Shown: one piece after another, positions 44,610-59,618 of the stretch | Layout: every line of letters starts with the position of its first letter | Position numbering within the stretch: the stretch's first letter is position 1 | Assembly: GCA_963995505.1 (NCBI GenBank) | Contig: OZ023185.1 | Coordinates: 16,317,691 to 16,381,690, forward strand | Direction: 5' to 3' | DNA: 64,000 bases | Source: Hypericum androsaemum | Lineage: Eukaryota; Streptophyta; Magnoliopsida; Malpighiales; Hypericaceae | Translations under genes and position numbers: made by a program | The notes under the pieces: generated by a model | Told to the model about the DNA's origin: nothing | The model's input: the letters and a program-made list of their open reading frames with translations, nothing else | Databases searched by the model: none

Positions 44610-46083
44610 GTCTCTCCTTGCGATTGTAGATAATTGGTGATTATTGTTTTTTTTTTGTAGAAATTGGTGGTTATTGTATGACATATATTAACCCTTCACC
44701 AATCATGGTCCTAATTTGCACTATTCATTTTTTAAGAGATACTTTGACTTGTTCTTTAGGCAATTTAACGCTGATCGACAATTCTCTTGAAAAATTACTT
44801 TTAAAAAAAAAATTTCTCTCTTGAAAAATTAGGGTTTGTGTGTTTGGAATAAATTTTTTTATATGCTTGCTTGTTATCCCGTTCCCCTGTAAATAAATGG
44901 ATGGAAGTTTGCTCCTCCATTGCAAAGCAAATAAGAGGGTTCCTATCCTAGAATAAGGTGGAAGAGAAGCTAATGAAGAATAAGCTTGTGTATATAATTC
45001 GAGGGGACAGCCAACCAGAGATGTGCACATTCAGATTCTAAGAGAGTTGATCGGATTAGAAAATGGCAACTTGCTTTGCTTGTGAGCTTCTGTACGATTA
45101 ACTACCGATGCTTTGAGAAGCTGTCTTGGTCTGGGAAATATTGGCCAATTGTTGTTCATGGATCTTGTTCGTCTGTTTTATAGGCTTGCTTCGAGACAGT
45201 TCCTGGACCATTCAAGATCTTCTGGCAGTGCATGCGTTCCAAGCCTGGGTATGTTTGGTTCTTATTATGATATATATATATATATATGCACGTCGTCAAT
45301 TAATAGTATTAAGTGTGAGAACTTGACACAGAAGACACTAGGCTCTATTTATTTAGGTTGAGGGCATGAGATATTCTTAAAACTGAATCTTCTGGTCTGG
45401 TGGTAGCGTCTCAAAAACGAAGTTTGCATTTTCATTCCCAACATTGGATGCATATATCGCCCTTTGTTCTTCTTTGCAGGGAGGAACCGGCTGATCCTTA
45501 CACCTACTTAGAGATTAATAGGGAGAGTGCTCGGCTCTGGATAATTCCTTTTTCATTGAACTTCTCCAAACTGAAATTTGATTGCAACAATCTTTCTGAT
45601 ATGCTCTTTGGGTATTGGTGATCAGATCCAGATCATGTGTAGGTGGTCTAAGGTTCATGGGGCATCATTCGGAGAAACATTTGCTCCTACAAAAGGTCCA
45701 CTACAGTACCCCTTTCTATTACTTTCTATGAACTCTCATACACCTGCATCCGCGCTCTTCATACAAGTTAACAACCTCGACGCCCATCTGTGCAAGTTTT
45801 GCACAAAATTTTCTACCATTAGAGGACTGATGAAAAGATTACAGAAGTTGCAAAAGAAATCTGGGTCGAAGTCTATTCATAAACTCTTTCTGGCAAAGGA
45901 AAAGAAAACATGAACGTCTTATATACAGTCGTTGAAGAACCAATCATAAGGTCCATAACTGGAAACAGCTCGAGTGATCGCCGGACTAGCGAAAATGACA
46001 ACGTCGGCGCCTGGTTGACCTTGTTTACTCCGGTTCGACCAGAGGCTCATTCACCTGGTCGCTGATATGCATTATGGCTAGTA
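44610..46083 (+). other. Region between convergent genes, with possible exon remnants
   Basis: Two plus-strand pieces look exon-like. 45183-45247 reads ACFETVPGPFKIFWQCMRSKPG and is followed by a GT donor; it joins, via an AG acceptor at 45479, to 45480-45621, whose frame starts EEPADPYTYLEINRESARLW. An upstream acceptor TTTATAG precedes the first piece, and an ATG (45062) with a stop after 12 codons lies further up. I do not recognise the family. A TA run sits at about 45272-45288. The exon join is a hypothesis based on splice signals and amino acid composition. Confidence 0.3.
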
Positions 46084-47732
46084 TCAGAAATCAATGATAG
46101 GCTCCCCAACGTTGAGATTGCGTTCCAATTGCCATGGCACATCAAAGAGCTTGGCTGTGATGAACTTGAAGATCTTATTTACGTTGATGTTGTAAGTTGC
46201 ACTTGAAAAGAAGAGCGGAGCTTTCAGGGCCTTGGCGTAGCTTCTTGCCTATAATTGACATTTAATAAATTGACTAATATAGATTTTAACCGAATTGAAT
46301 TATAGGAAGCGGAAAATCTCTTCCTCGTTTCTTTGAATGGCACCAAATGATGTGTACCTGACTTGCAATTTCCCACTGCAGATCTATTGGGAGCTGGATA
46401 AAGTCGTCGAACTTTGTCCCCACTATGATTGGAATTGCCGTCTACCAATTTTTTTTTTACAATAACACAGTGAAAGACTAGTGAGCCAAATAATCAAGAG
46501 TCAAGACAATTAATTCATTTTCTTCGGATCAGTGGACCCTTCTTTATTTCATTTTCCAGATACAGATGGTGCCTGAAATCTATAGTTGAGGCTGGTACAA
46601 TGTAAGGAAGGAGGATATACCTGGTTCCACTTCCTTGCTTCTTTGTACCAATCTATGACACTGCAATGAAATGTTTGGTTCAAATAGCAAGGGATTCAAT
46701 TTTTTTAAGAAGATTTTAGATTCAAATCTTACGAATTAAAAAAAAAATACACAACTGAAAGAGTCATAAGAAAAGAAAAGGCTAGTGTGACAGTAAGAAA
46801 GAAATTACCCGTTCAAAGTGATCCGGCTTGTTAGATCAAACATAATCAGAATAGCCGCGGAATCCTTGCAGGCCTTAGAAACTATATGTCTGTTTCCCTC
46901 GTTGCCTGCCCGTCAAATTTCCATTTTATCAAATAACCAATTAACAAAATCACATAAAATTGTATCAATTTAATTGACGCAATAGACATCAACTATTTCC
47001 CATGACAAAAGAATGGCATAAGCATTATTAGAGGAAGATCTGCAAATACGTTCTTAAGAAATTTAGAATTTAAGTTAATAAAAAAATAGTGTATGTATGA
47101 TAGAGTCCCACCGCGCTCAACTCTAAATAATACAGATTCGCCCAAAAAAATATGTGTTAGCTTACCATCCACCTCCCACACGCTGTACGAGATTCTTGCA
47201 CCTCCAATCATTAATGTTTTCCCCATAAAATTCAATCCATTTTCCTGCGTGACACCATGATCTTCCTTCTCGCTCCCTACGTACTTTTCCTACAATAAAA
47301 AAAAAGAAACATCAACGTAAAATAGAATGGCAAAGAGAAGAAAAATTAAGAATGTCTTGTAAGTAAACGTAGGATCATAATCATATACATAAATATATTA
47401 TTTACCAGGAAGCTGGTCTTTCCGATCTGACAATCACCCAAAAGACTAATCTTCAATGAGACCAAATCAGCATTATCATTGTGATGATAATGAGGATGAT
47501 CATGTGACACATTGACGGGTTCGAATTCGCCGGATTCCAACCCGCTCTCTCCCTCCGGCGACAAGGGGGAGGACAGGTCGGGGGCCGCGGCCGCGTCAGG
47601 GTGCGACAAGATATGGTACATAGGCTTCCCTAACGAACACACGAGGACGCGATCCCATGTCCGGAGAATGCAACGTCTAAGAGTGCAAATCCGGCATTTA
47701 ACCTTATACCTAGGGTTAATATACTTCGCCAT
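46084..47732 (-). CDS. SGP1: SGP1/SGP2-like septum-promoting small GTPase
   Basis: Six exons on the minus strand: 47732-47406, 47289-47166, 46905-46809, 46660-46621, 46441-46358 and 46248-46084, totalling 279 codons (278 aa). The first 98 residues form a variable, His/Ser-rich head. The P-loop GDCQIGKTS is at residues 99-107. KTLMIGGARISYSVWEVDG and ACKDSAAILIMFDLTSR follow, then the base-recognition block VGTKFDDFIQLPIDLQW, and the end NINVNKIFKFITAKLFDVPW...GEPIIDF. These match the plant relatives of yeast Tem1/Spg1, which act in the septation/mitotic-exit signalling pathway with MAP4K-type kinases. No stop or frameshift is seen. The exact start is the first ATG; the N-terminus is not conserved enough to prove it. 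Confidence 0.9.
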
Positions 47733-49302
47733 TTTTTTCTGGCTAATTAATTTATCTCTAATGAGATGCTTTTATTCTTTTTTGGCCTTCTGGGTTTTTT
47801 TCTTCTCAGGTTGAAGGATGGCCTGAAGAGAGCTAGGTGCTATTATATTCGGCCATGGAAGGGAGAAAATTAAGGTACAGCTTATAATATACTTGCTCGT
47901 GGTTTTTCATGATTTCTTTTCCTAGGATGTTCGAGGGTATTTTGGGAATTTTAGCAGAAAATTCATTTTTTTTAGTTACAATACTTGGAATACAAATTTA
48001 ACGTGCGATTGACCAGTGCATGTATGGACAAGATCCTATGTGGTCCAAATTGCCGACTTCCAATATGTACGTTACTTTCCAATGTGACCTTTCAAGAGCT
48101 ATTTTTGTTCTCTTCGTTTTAGTCCGATATAAGTAAATTATCTAGGAAATTATTTTTTTATTTTTATGATATTTATTTCGTGATTCTTAAGTTATAACGT
48201 ATTCTCACAAGTTATTTTCGCTTGACAAATTAATATACATCTAATTTACATAAAAAATAAGGGTATTATTGTGGTGAAAAAAAAGGGAATTTGAACAAGT
48301 CAAATTTGCAACTTATAAATCAATCTCCTCCACCAATAAAGTCGTTGTGCAGTTGAGAAAATCGTGCCAAGTTCTTTCTTTCGGTTAACAATATATGTTT
48401 TTTATACTACTGGATGTCCGGATATTTATTGAATTGACTAATAGAAATAACAGGTGAGACTTTGAGATGCGACAAATTTCTCCTCATATATTAAATAGTG
48501 CTATATTTTTAATAATCTAAACTCTATACATTTTGTTTAAATTAGAAAAACCTTAAATAAGTGATTGTTCGCCACCCCGCCAAAAAAACAATATATTGCC
48601 ACTTGATTGGCTGTGGTTTTTTTCTCCCTCCATAAAAATTCGTCCCCCGAAGCTAGCTATTTTTGCATTTCATAACTTTAATGTTTATCTTTAATTAGCC
48701 AAAAGTTTACAGTATAGACTTCTACATTTTTTTAAGGATAGTATAGAGCTTTATTATTAGTGTGTTTTGTTACTTTGTCGTAAAAAAGGCTGGAATTCGA
48801 ATCTTAAGAAATTTAATAGTATAAAAAATTGTTTAAAGTTGCTGGCAAGTTCCAAGATTAGGAAAATTACGATATCAGCTAATTAAAGCGAATGGTAACA
48901 ACTTAATAGGGCCGTTGCAATGGAAACATAAATGGTCACCGACGTAGGTTGGTACCAACTGGCTTTAATAAAATGAGTTTAACCAGTAACATCAGGCCAC
49001 GTTTGGACTATTTCATTTTGGGATTATCAATTCTTCTCTTCATCGTGATCCAGTAGTATTACTCGGCTCCTAGTGTCCCATTTATTTTAATTAGCGGTTG
49101 GTAACTGGGAACTACAAGATAAATACATGGCTAACAACATCTGTACCTTTTCATAATGTGACATTCCCAAGTTTTTGTTTTGTACGTGGTACAAGAAATT
49201 GCGTACGATTTTTAGTGGAAATCATATGTATTTATATCAATTAATTCAGATTTAATTTTTCTACGGCAATTTATTGAAATAGTGTTACATCTTTTAATAA
49301 AA
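47733..49302. other. Upstream of the SGP1-like gene; gene-free
   Basis: AT-rich intergenic sequence carrying the presumed promoter of the minus-strand GTPase gene. No ORF with a recognisable product and no repeat of note. Confidence 0.5.
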
Positions 49303-50044
49303 GGAAAAGTTCACTTTATTACCATGTAATATCACATATTTGCAATTTACTACCATGTAGTTTAAAACGCATAGAACATGTTCAACTTATTTCAATTTTC
49401 ATCAAGAACATGTCATGGGCAGCTCAGGTAACTGCCTGAATTTTTTTTACGAAAATATGAAGTTTTGTTATCTACGTAGAATGTCACGCCATATGTGTCT
49501 AAGATGAGTTAACAATGACGTGGCTAGTGGTAAATTATCAAAATAGTACCTTATTTGTTTATAATTTCAAAAAAATCCATCTCCCTAACCTCTCCCCCTC
49601 CCTTTCAAAGTCCAATTTTCTCAATCCACGTCATATTTTGGGTTTTTGCTGTCGATTAGATCAGATTTTTTTTTCTAGTTTCGTGTTCAGTATTTTGGGA
49701 ATTTTGTTGGATTTGTGTTTGGGTGGGTTGGAGTATGAGAATCGAGGAGTTGGAAGCGGGTGGTGAAAGAAGAAAAATAGTATTTTTGAATTATTATAAA
49801 CATTTGGGTCATTTTGGAAATTTTTTACTTGCCACGTCACCTGCTATGTTTATACTAAAATGTTGAATGGCAATCCACGTAGGACAACAAACTGCGTCAT
49901 TTTAATTAAAAAAACTCGCGGGCTCGGGCTGTTTGGAACCTATTTTTGATGAAAATTGAAATAAGTTGAACCCGTTCTATGCCTTTTAAACCACGAAGTA
50001 GTTAAGTGAAAATCTGTGATACTATAGTAAAGTGAATTTTTTCC
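49303..50044. mobile_element. Mutator-type MITE (related to the one at 10153)
   Basis: 742 bp with long inverted arms: start GGAAAAGTTCACTTTA, end TAAAGTGAATTTTTTCC; a GCATAGAAC then TTCAACTTATTTCAATTTTCATCA segment is repeated inverted in both arms. The outer GGAAAAG(T)..CACTTTA..TACCATGTA layout is shared with 10153-11082. The flanking 9-mers (TTAATAAAA and TTAAAAATT) match at 6 of 9, so the target duplication is worn or the ends are slightly off. No transposase; the 83-codon internal ORF has no motif. Confidence 0.6.
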
Positions 50045-50886
50045 TTAAAAATTACTCCAATACTAGATCCAAACAACTGTTACTAATATCGGTACTTGAT
50101 CTTAATAATATTTTGGAGAGCTAAAATCGGAGAAGGTAATAATGTAGTAAAATTGTCTTTGGAGTTCGGATAAATGTTCAAGAGACTTTTATTCGTCTTA
50201 TTCTTATGCTTTGAAGTGGTTTTGGAGCATCTAATGGGAGTTAGTATTTCAGATGTAATGTACTTCCCATAAAACCTGGCCAACTTCACAAAATTAAATA
50301 TTAGCAATATATTATAACAAAAGAATGTCAAAATAAAAACCTTCCACGTATATCGAAAATCCAGTACCGCAACTTAATTACAATCATTTTCAGAACAATA
50401 ATAAATTGTTAGAACATATTTTTTAGCATATTTTTTATAGCAATATTTTATTGTTCCATACAGGCTTACGTCGATATCAATTAGCATCAAATATGCAACT
50501 ATTATTGAATTTATTTCACTCTTTATTTCTGTAGAAAATATTTTTTATTAGTTATAATATTAATGCTAATTGATTATTGTCATGTATTGTTTGAACTTTG
50601 AACTAGTCACATCACAAGTCTTTGATTGGGCCCCTTTCACAGTGAACACCGCAACAAAACGGCAACGTTTCGCTTCCATCACACCAGCAAACCCTCTTCA
50701 CCGATTTCGCACCTGAGAAAAAGAAAAATAAAAAAAAGGGGAAAGAAAAGAAAAGAAAATACGAACCTTCTCGATGAACTAGCTGGATAGCTAGGAGAGT
50801 GACGAGCCGGATCGGCGCGGCTCAGCCGGCATGGGGGTGGCCGAGCGAGTAGCAGCAGAGGCGGGGGGATAAGGGTGAAGGTGAAG
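50045..50886. other. Gene-free AT-rich stretch
   Basis: No supportable gene. The last 250 bp become GC-richer toward the small ORF at 50887 and may be its 5' UTR. Confidence 0.45.
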
Positions 50887-51048
50887 ATGACGTCATCGGG
50901 GATCGAGCGGCTGATAAAGAGGCAGCCGACGGGGCACATCAAGAACTCCGAGAAGCGTGTCCTCGCCCGCAAGAACCTCACGAAGCGGATCCTCTCCGAC
51001 GACCTCGCTCGCAAGCTCCAGACCATCCTCATCCGTAAAGTCAGGTAA
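50887..51048 (+). CDS. Small unidentified basic ORF (53 aa) or first exon
   Basis: ATG at 50887 in a GC-rich coding-like block: 53 codons, rich in Lys, Arg and Leu, with an amphipathic look (IERLIKRQ..., RKNLTKRILSDDLARKL). It ends ...RKVR then TAA at 51046. The sequence CAG|GTAACT at its end could equally be a splice donor. An AG acceptor at about 51352 leads into an open stretch to 51475, but the phase does not continue the frame cleanly. The neighbouring GLR gene is convergent. I do not recognise a family. The strong GC bias compared with flanking DNA is the main evidence for coding. Confidence 0.4.
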   Translation: MTSSGIERLIKRQPTGHIKNSEKRVLARKNLTKRILSDDLARKLQTILIRKVR

Positions 51049-51981
51049 CTAACCTCTTGTTGATTGCACACAAGGTGTTTGACGATATGCGCGTTTGAAC
51101 TGTTGCCGTTGTGGGCCCCGTAGTTGCCCGTTAACTCGAAGCTGGTTGGTTGTTGGTTCTCCGCTACGCTAGTTTTGGGGTGTGGATGTTGTGAAGGTTG
51201 ATCGTTAATGGTGATGGATAGACCGTAGGCCGGGAGGGCAAGTATTTAGTGATCATGTTGTCCTAGTGATGCCTCTAGCTCCAACGCATCGTGTGTGCGT
51301 CGTTGAAATCGCGCTGGCCCGTGACGTGCATTTTGATCTTGCTGATGTTTCAGGGGGCTCTGAGAGAAGGAGATTCGGATCACTTTGGGATTTCAGCTAT
51401 TGTGTATGGAATTCGGATATTGCTGAGTCTGAACCGCAGACTATGTCCGAGGCGTCCCCGAGTATGCTCTCTTAAAAATGAACCTAGCACAGACCTTTTT
51501 GTAGCAGCTCATATTCTTGTCGGCTTGATGTTTGCTGCCTGTGCATGAGCTTGTCTGTTGGCCTAGTCTCTGTCCAAGAACTGGAATGTCACCGGAATTA
51601 GTAACCGGTGGCTTTTTTAAGGGCTAGATATTTCATTTTACCTCCATAATTGATCAATATGCTCACCCTGTCACTCTGTAGCAGCTGCTTCTCTTTGTTA
51701 GGTCTGCCAAAGTTTATGTTGTTATTCAATTAGATATCAGGTTAAATGGATGGGGATGGGGCTTTACGTGAAAAATCGGAGGTGGTGCATTTGTTGTTCT
51801 GTATCTAATATGCACACGACTGTCGTCTACACTATAATCGTGACCAGAAACTATATGGAGTCTAAGTTGTGTATACACAAGCAAAAATTTACAAACTATA
51901 TCTGGTTAACTCCCATAACCAGCGGCTTAGAGAGTGAGATATTGGGAGTAATGCATTGGAAAGTGACCTACAAATGGATTT
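51049..51981. other. Between the small ORF and the GLR 3' end
   Basis: Open stretches at 51266-51475 (+) are the only coding-like part and may be a second exon of the small gene. The remainder looks like intron or UTR sequence. Confidence 0.35.
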
Positions 51982-55511
<3,530 letters not shown>

Positions 55512-56036
55512 GTCCTTGGGAGCCTTGCGGGTCAACAATAATCGACTCCGAATATCAGATAATATAAAAACATCAGAGAAATGTATAGGTGCCAGAAGTT
55601 GACGAGAGCTTACCTTGTGGTCTATTTATTATTCGGGGAATGAGCTACAAAAGAAATATCTACCTTCCAGGATACTAGCAACTTCACGTACTTCACATCG
55701 TCACGTACTTGCAGAAAAAGTGGGCCCCGAAGCTTAAAAATAGTACCTTCCTTGCTTGCTTAAGTAAAGAATGAGATGATTCTTTGCCATGTACCCTTAA
55801 ATATCTGCTAACCAGGAAGCATTTAAGTTTCCAAGAATTAATGCTATTTGCAAGTGGGCTACGAATAAAAAGCTATTTTTGCGGTAAAGTAAAGTCCTGT
55901 CGGAGAATCCACGTAGAAAAGTTAGAAAAATCCAAAAACTATTATCTTACCTTTTTTGGTACAAATATTTTAAAATAATATCGGATTAATACCTTTTTAA
56001 AATTTTAACCCGACGAGAATTTATGCGTCTACAATC
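55512..56036. other. Upstream region of the GLR gene
   Basis: Presumed promoter and 5' UTR of the minus-strand channel gene. The chromovirus insertion starts only about 520 bp upstream of the start codon, so it may influence expression. No other gene. Confidence 0.45.
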
Positions 56037-56530
56037 TGATGTAACGGTTCCAAGAAGCTCCAAAAAATGGAGATTTCAAGCTTAAGAAAGGTTCGTAACA
56101 GAAGAGGAAGGGGAAGGAAATTGAGAGAGAGAGAGAGAGAGAATAGTAGGGAGAAGGTTGATAACATAATTTGTTTTTTTCTTCCCGCATAATCCCCTCA
56201 TTCTGTTTTGCAGATATATAAACTAATTGAAGGGATGGCACCCAACTCAATTAGGAAAAGACAGTTGTGCCCTCAAGCTTACAAAAAGAAAAATAACGAA
56301 AATATGGCCTATACACATATAAGGGCCAAAAGAAGAAAATAACCATCTGATGGGCTTAAGCCAGCTCGGCCCAATCAGGGAACAGAATGAATGGACTAGA
56401 AATCCTTAGCCACGAATCAAACTAGCTTCTCCTCTTCTAAAATCAAATTCCCAATTTTTCCGACGATGAACCCTTGGGCAGGAACCCCCAATTGTATCGT
56501 TGATTTCCCCGCCAAATCCAACATGCAACA
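56037..56530 (-). repeat. 3' LTR of the chromovirus
   Basis: 494 bp. Contains a GA microsatellite (about 56123-56141) that is shorter than the one in the other LTR. The pol reading frame runs about 38 codons into it before stopping at 56417. Confidence 0.95.
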
Positions 56531-57217
56531 CTCTCCACCGCTTGAAATCCTTGTCCACAAGGAGCTAGATGGGAATCGGGTCTTCAATTCATCGAAAAAC
56601 TCCCAAGTGGCGTCAATGGGAGCTGAGTCCGACCATTGGACCAAGACCTGGGTGGTGGCGTGGTTGTGGCGCTTGACAGTCCTTTGATCGAGGATAGCTT
56701 CTGGTTCGCAGTCAGGAGCCCAGCCGGTGGGAATTGCGGTCACCGTCTCAGGTAATTCTCCGACAACCTTCTTCAATTGGGAGACATGGAAGGTGGGGTG
56801 CACCTTGGTAGAAGAAGGTAAGTTCAAGGTGTACGCAGCCTTCCCTTTGGCGTCAATGACCTGGAAAGGGCCATAGTATCGAGGGCTAAGCTTGTTGTTG
56901 GCACGGGCTTGTACAGTATGTTGTCGGTGGGGCTGAAGTTTCAACCAGACCCAGTCGCCGATGGCAAAGCTCCTTTCAGAGCATTTCTTGTTAGCCTGGT
57001 GCCTCATTCTGTCCTGTGCCCTTTGTAGGTGGAACTTGAGGAGTTTCAAGTTCTCTTCACGAGCCGAGAGAGTCTTATCAACTGCTTCAACGGGGGAGTC
57101 ACCTGCGAAGTAGGGAAGATGCACTGGTGGTGGTTCTCCATAGAGGCTTCGAACGGAGAGACTCCTGCAGCTGTATGGAATGTCGTGTTGTACCACCATT
57201 CCGCCAGAGGTAACCAA
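56417..57217 (-). pseudogene. pol: Chromovirus integrase C-terminus and chromodomain
   Basis: Contains FAIGDWVWLKLQPHRQ and SPRYYGPFQVIDAKGKAAYTL of the integrase C-terminal (GPY/F) domain, then VHPTFHVSQLKKV. The chromodomain follows, with VLVQWSDSAPIDATWEFFDEL (about 56570-56650). Chromodomains bind methylated histone H3 and steer integration into heterochromatin. The last 38 codons are encoded within the 3' LTR. Upstream stops separate it from the rest of pol. Confidence 0.85.
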
Positions 57218-58104
57218 TGCTTCTAGTCCATTGGCTTGTTATGAATCATGCATCGTAAGTAGGTCTCTAGGCAGCGATTAACCACTTCAGTCTGACCATC
57301 AGTCTGGGGATGGTAAGCGGTCGATAGATTAAGCTCAACTCCCTGCTGTTTGAAAAGCTCCTGTCAAAACGTGCTTAAAAAAATAGCATCTCTGTCACTG
57401 ATGATAGACTCGGGCATACCATGAAGCTTGTAGATATTATCTAGATAGGCTTTAGCCACAGATGCAGCCCTGTATGGATGACTAAGGGGTATAAAGTGAG
57501 CATACTTACTGAGCTTATCCACCACAACAAACACAGTAGTCTAGCCTTGGGACTTAGGAAGTCCATCAATAAAATCCATAGACACACACTGCCAGATTCT
57601 TTCAGGAATTAGGAGTGGCTGTAATAGACCTGGATAAGAGGAATTATCATACTTACATTGCTGGCAGATGAGACAGGCCCTGATGAAATTCCTAACATCC
57701 CTTTTCATGCTTGACCAATAGAGGACCCCCTGCATCCTTTTATAGGTTGCTTGCACTCCTGAGTGGCCTCCAATAGCAGAGGAGTGATATAACGTGAGTA
57801 ATTTCTGCTTAAGAGTAGCATCAGAACCAACGACTAGTCTGTTCTTCCGAAGCAGCCGACCATGAACCAAGGAATAGGGTCCCTTCACTTCACCACCAGA
57901 AGATAAGGTCTGAATCAGTATAGCTAACTGAGGATCAGCTTGACAACTAGCCTTGATATCTTCAGTCAAATCTTCCACCTCAACCAAAGATATAGCAGTG
58001 AGCTGGGGGTCAGGTTCAGGCAACCTGGATAATGCATCTGCTACTTTATTTTCAGCTCCCTTCTTATACTCTATTTTGTAATCATAACCCAATAACTTAG
58101 CCAA
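57218..58104 (-). pseudogene. pol: Chromovirus RNase H end and integrase (interrupted)
   Basis: Starts in LAKLLGYDYKIEYKKGAENKVADALSR, the end of RNase H. The HHCC zinc domain of integrase follows (HSSAIGGHSG...CLICQQCK), then the catalytic core with MDFIDGLPKSQG, the SDRDAIF segment and [20 protein letters not shown]. Stops lie at 57541, about 57361 and about 57222. At two of these relatives have Trp (FWQELF and MDWKHW), so TGG was changed to TGA or TAG. Confidence 0.85.
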
Positions 58105-58958
58105 CTAACTGCATTGACTGGTAGTAGACAACTTCTGGGCTAATAAGAACTTGAGGCTCTTGTGATCTGTTTTAATAATAAACCACTTACTCACTAGGTA
58201 GTAATGCCACTTGGTAACAGCTAGAACCACAGCTCTAAGTTCTTTTTCATAAGTAGAGAGTGCTTGGTATTTGACTCCCATAGCCTTGCTGTAGTAAGCA
58301 ATAGGATGCCCTCTTTGCATTAAAATAGCACCCACTCCAAAATGAGATGCATCAGTCTCAAGAACAAAAGGTAGTGAGAAATCAGGGAGCACCAAGACTG
58401 GAGCACTCACCATGGCTTCCTTAAGCTTGTGAAAGGCAGTAATGGCTTCAGAATTCCAAACAAAAGAATCCTTCTTAAGTAAAGCAGTTAGAGGTCTACT
58501 GATAAGTCCATAGTGCTTAACAAACCTCCTATAATAGCCACAAAGCCCAAGGAATCCCCTCAGCTTCTTCAGTGTCTTTGGAAGGACCCAGTTTTGGACA
58601 TCTTGTATCTTCTTAGGGTCTGTAGATACTCCATTTCCAGAAATAACATGCCCTAGATACTCAACTGAGGCTAAACCAAAGCTGCACTTAGACATCTTAG
58701 CATACAATTGATTCTGTCTTAGTGTGGTCATCACAGTAGAAAGATGTTGCAAGTGTTTATCATAATCTGGGCTGTAAATAAGTATATCATCAAAAAAGAC
58801 AAGGACAAATCTCCTGAGGTAAGGTCTAAAGACATCATTCATCACACTTTGAAAGGTAGCTGGAGCATTAGTAAGTCCAAATGGCATAACTTTGAACTCA
58901 TAGTGTCCATCATGTATTTTAAAGGCAGTTTTATAAACATCACATTCCCTCATCCGGA
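58105..58958 (-). pseudogene. pol: Chromovirus reverse transcriptase C-terminal part and RNase H
   Basis: Has the RT blocks FKVMPFGLTNAPATFQ and VFFDDILIYS (catalytic FFDD at about 58786-58797), then the RNase H block FVLETDASHFGVGAILMQ. The 5' edge (about 58953) is a deletion joint: the DYRALND motif of the preceding ORF is joined directly to HQIRM, so about 35 residues with the first catalytic region of RT are missing. A TAG at 58105 lies where relatives have Trp (KWLAKLLGYD). Confidence 0.85.
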
Positions 58959-59558
58959 TCTGGTGATAGTAATATCATTTAGGGCTCTATAGTCAACACA
59001 AACCCTCCAGGAGCCATCCTTTTTCTTAACTAAAACCACAGGTGAAGCAAAACAACTTTGGCTTTTTTGAATGAAACCAGCCTGCAACATCTCTCTGACA
59101 AGCTGCTCTAGAACATCTTTCTGCTGTACAGAGTATTTATAAGGCCTCAGGTTAACAGATTGAGCTCCCTCTTTCAATGGAATGGAATGGACAAGGTCCC
59201 TAGGTGGGGGAAGCTCTGTAGGCTCTTTAAAAACATCTTCAAACTTGTCAAGCAACTGCTGTAAGGCAGGAGGACTAGCCTCCAATTGCTGACAAGTAGG
59301 CATAATGTGTAGAGGTTCCATATCTAAAAAGATAGGAACATGTTTTATAAGAGCCAAGCTGCAGAATTCAATTTCAGATTCATCCTCTGGAGCAGCTAAT
59401 AGTTTGCTAATTTGACTTGCAGGTGTCTCCTTCCAAGGTGATCTAGGAATGCCCTTCAAGAGAACTTTAGATGAGCCCAAATCAAATTCCATTTCCAGCT
59501 TGTCAAAATCCCATTGAATCACCCCAAGAGTTCTCAACCATTGAATTCCAAGTACCAT
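58950..59558 (-). pseudogene. pol: Chromovirus protease-RT linker and RT N-terminus
   Basis: Starts VLGIQWLRTLG (end of protease), then a DVFKEPTELPPPRDLVHSIPL linker typical of the region before RT, then FIQKSQSCFASPVVLVKKKDGSWRVCVDYRALND. It stops at the deletion joint. The frame from gag-protease is lost between 59619 and about 59600. Confidence 0.85.
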
Positions 59559-59618
59559 TTCACAGCTACTGAGAGGTAAGAGCAGGACATCTGCTACAAA
59601 TTCTTTGTCCTGTATTTT

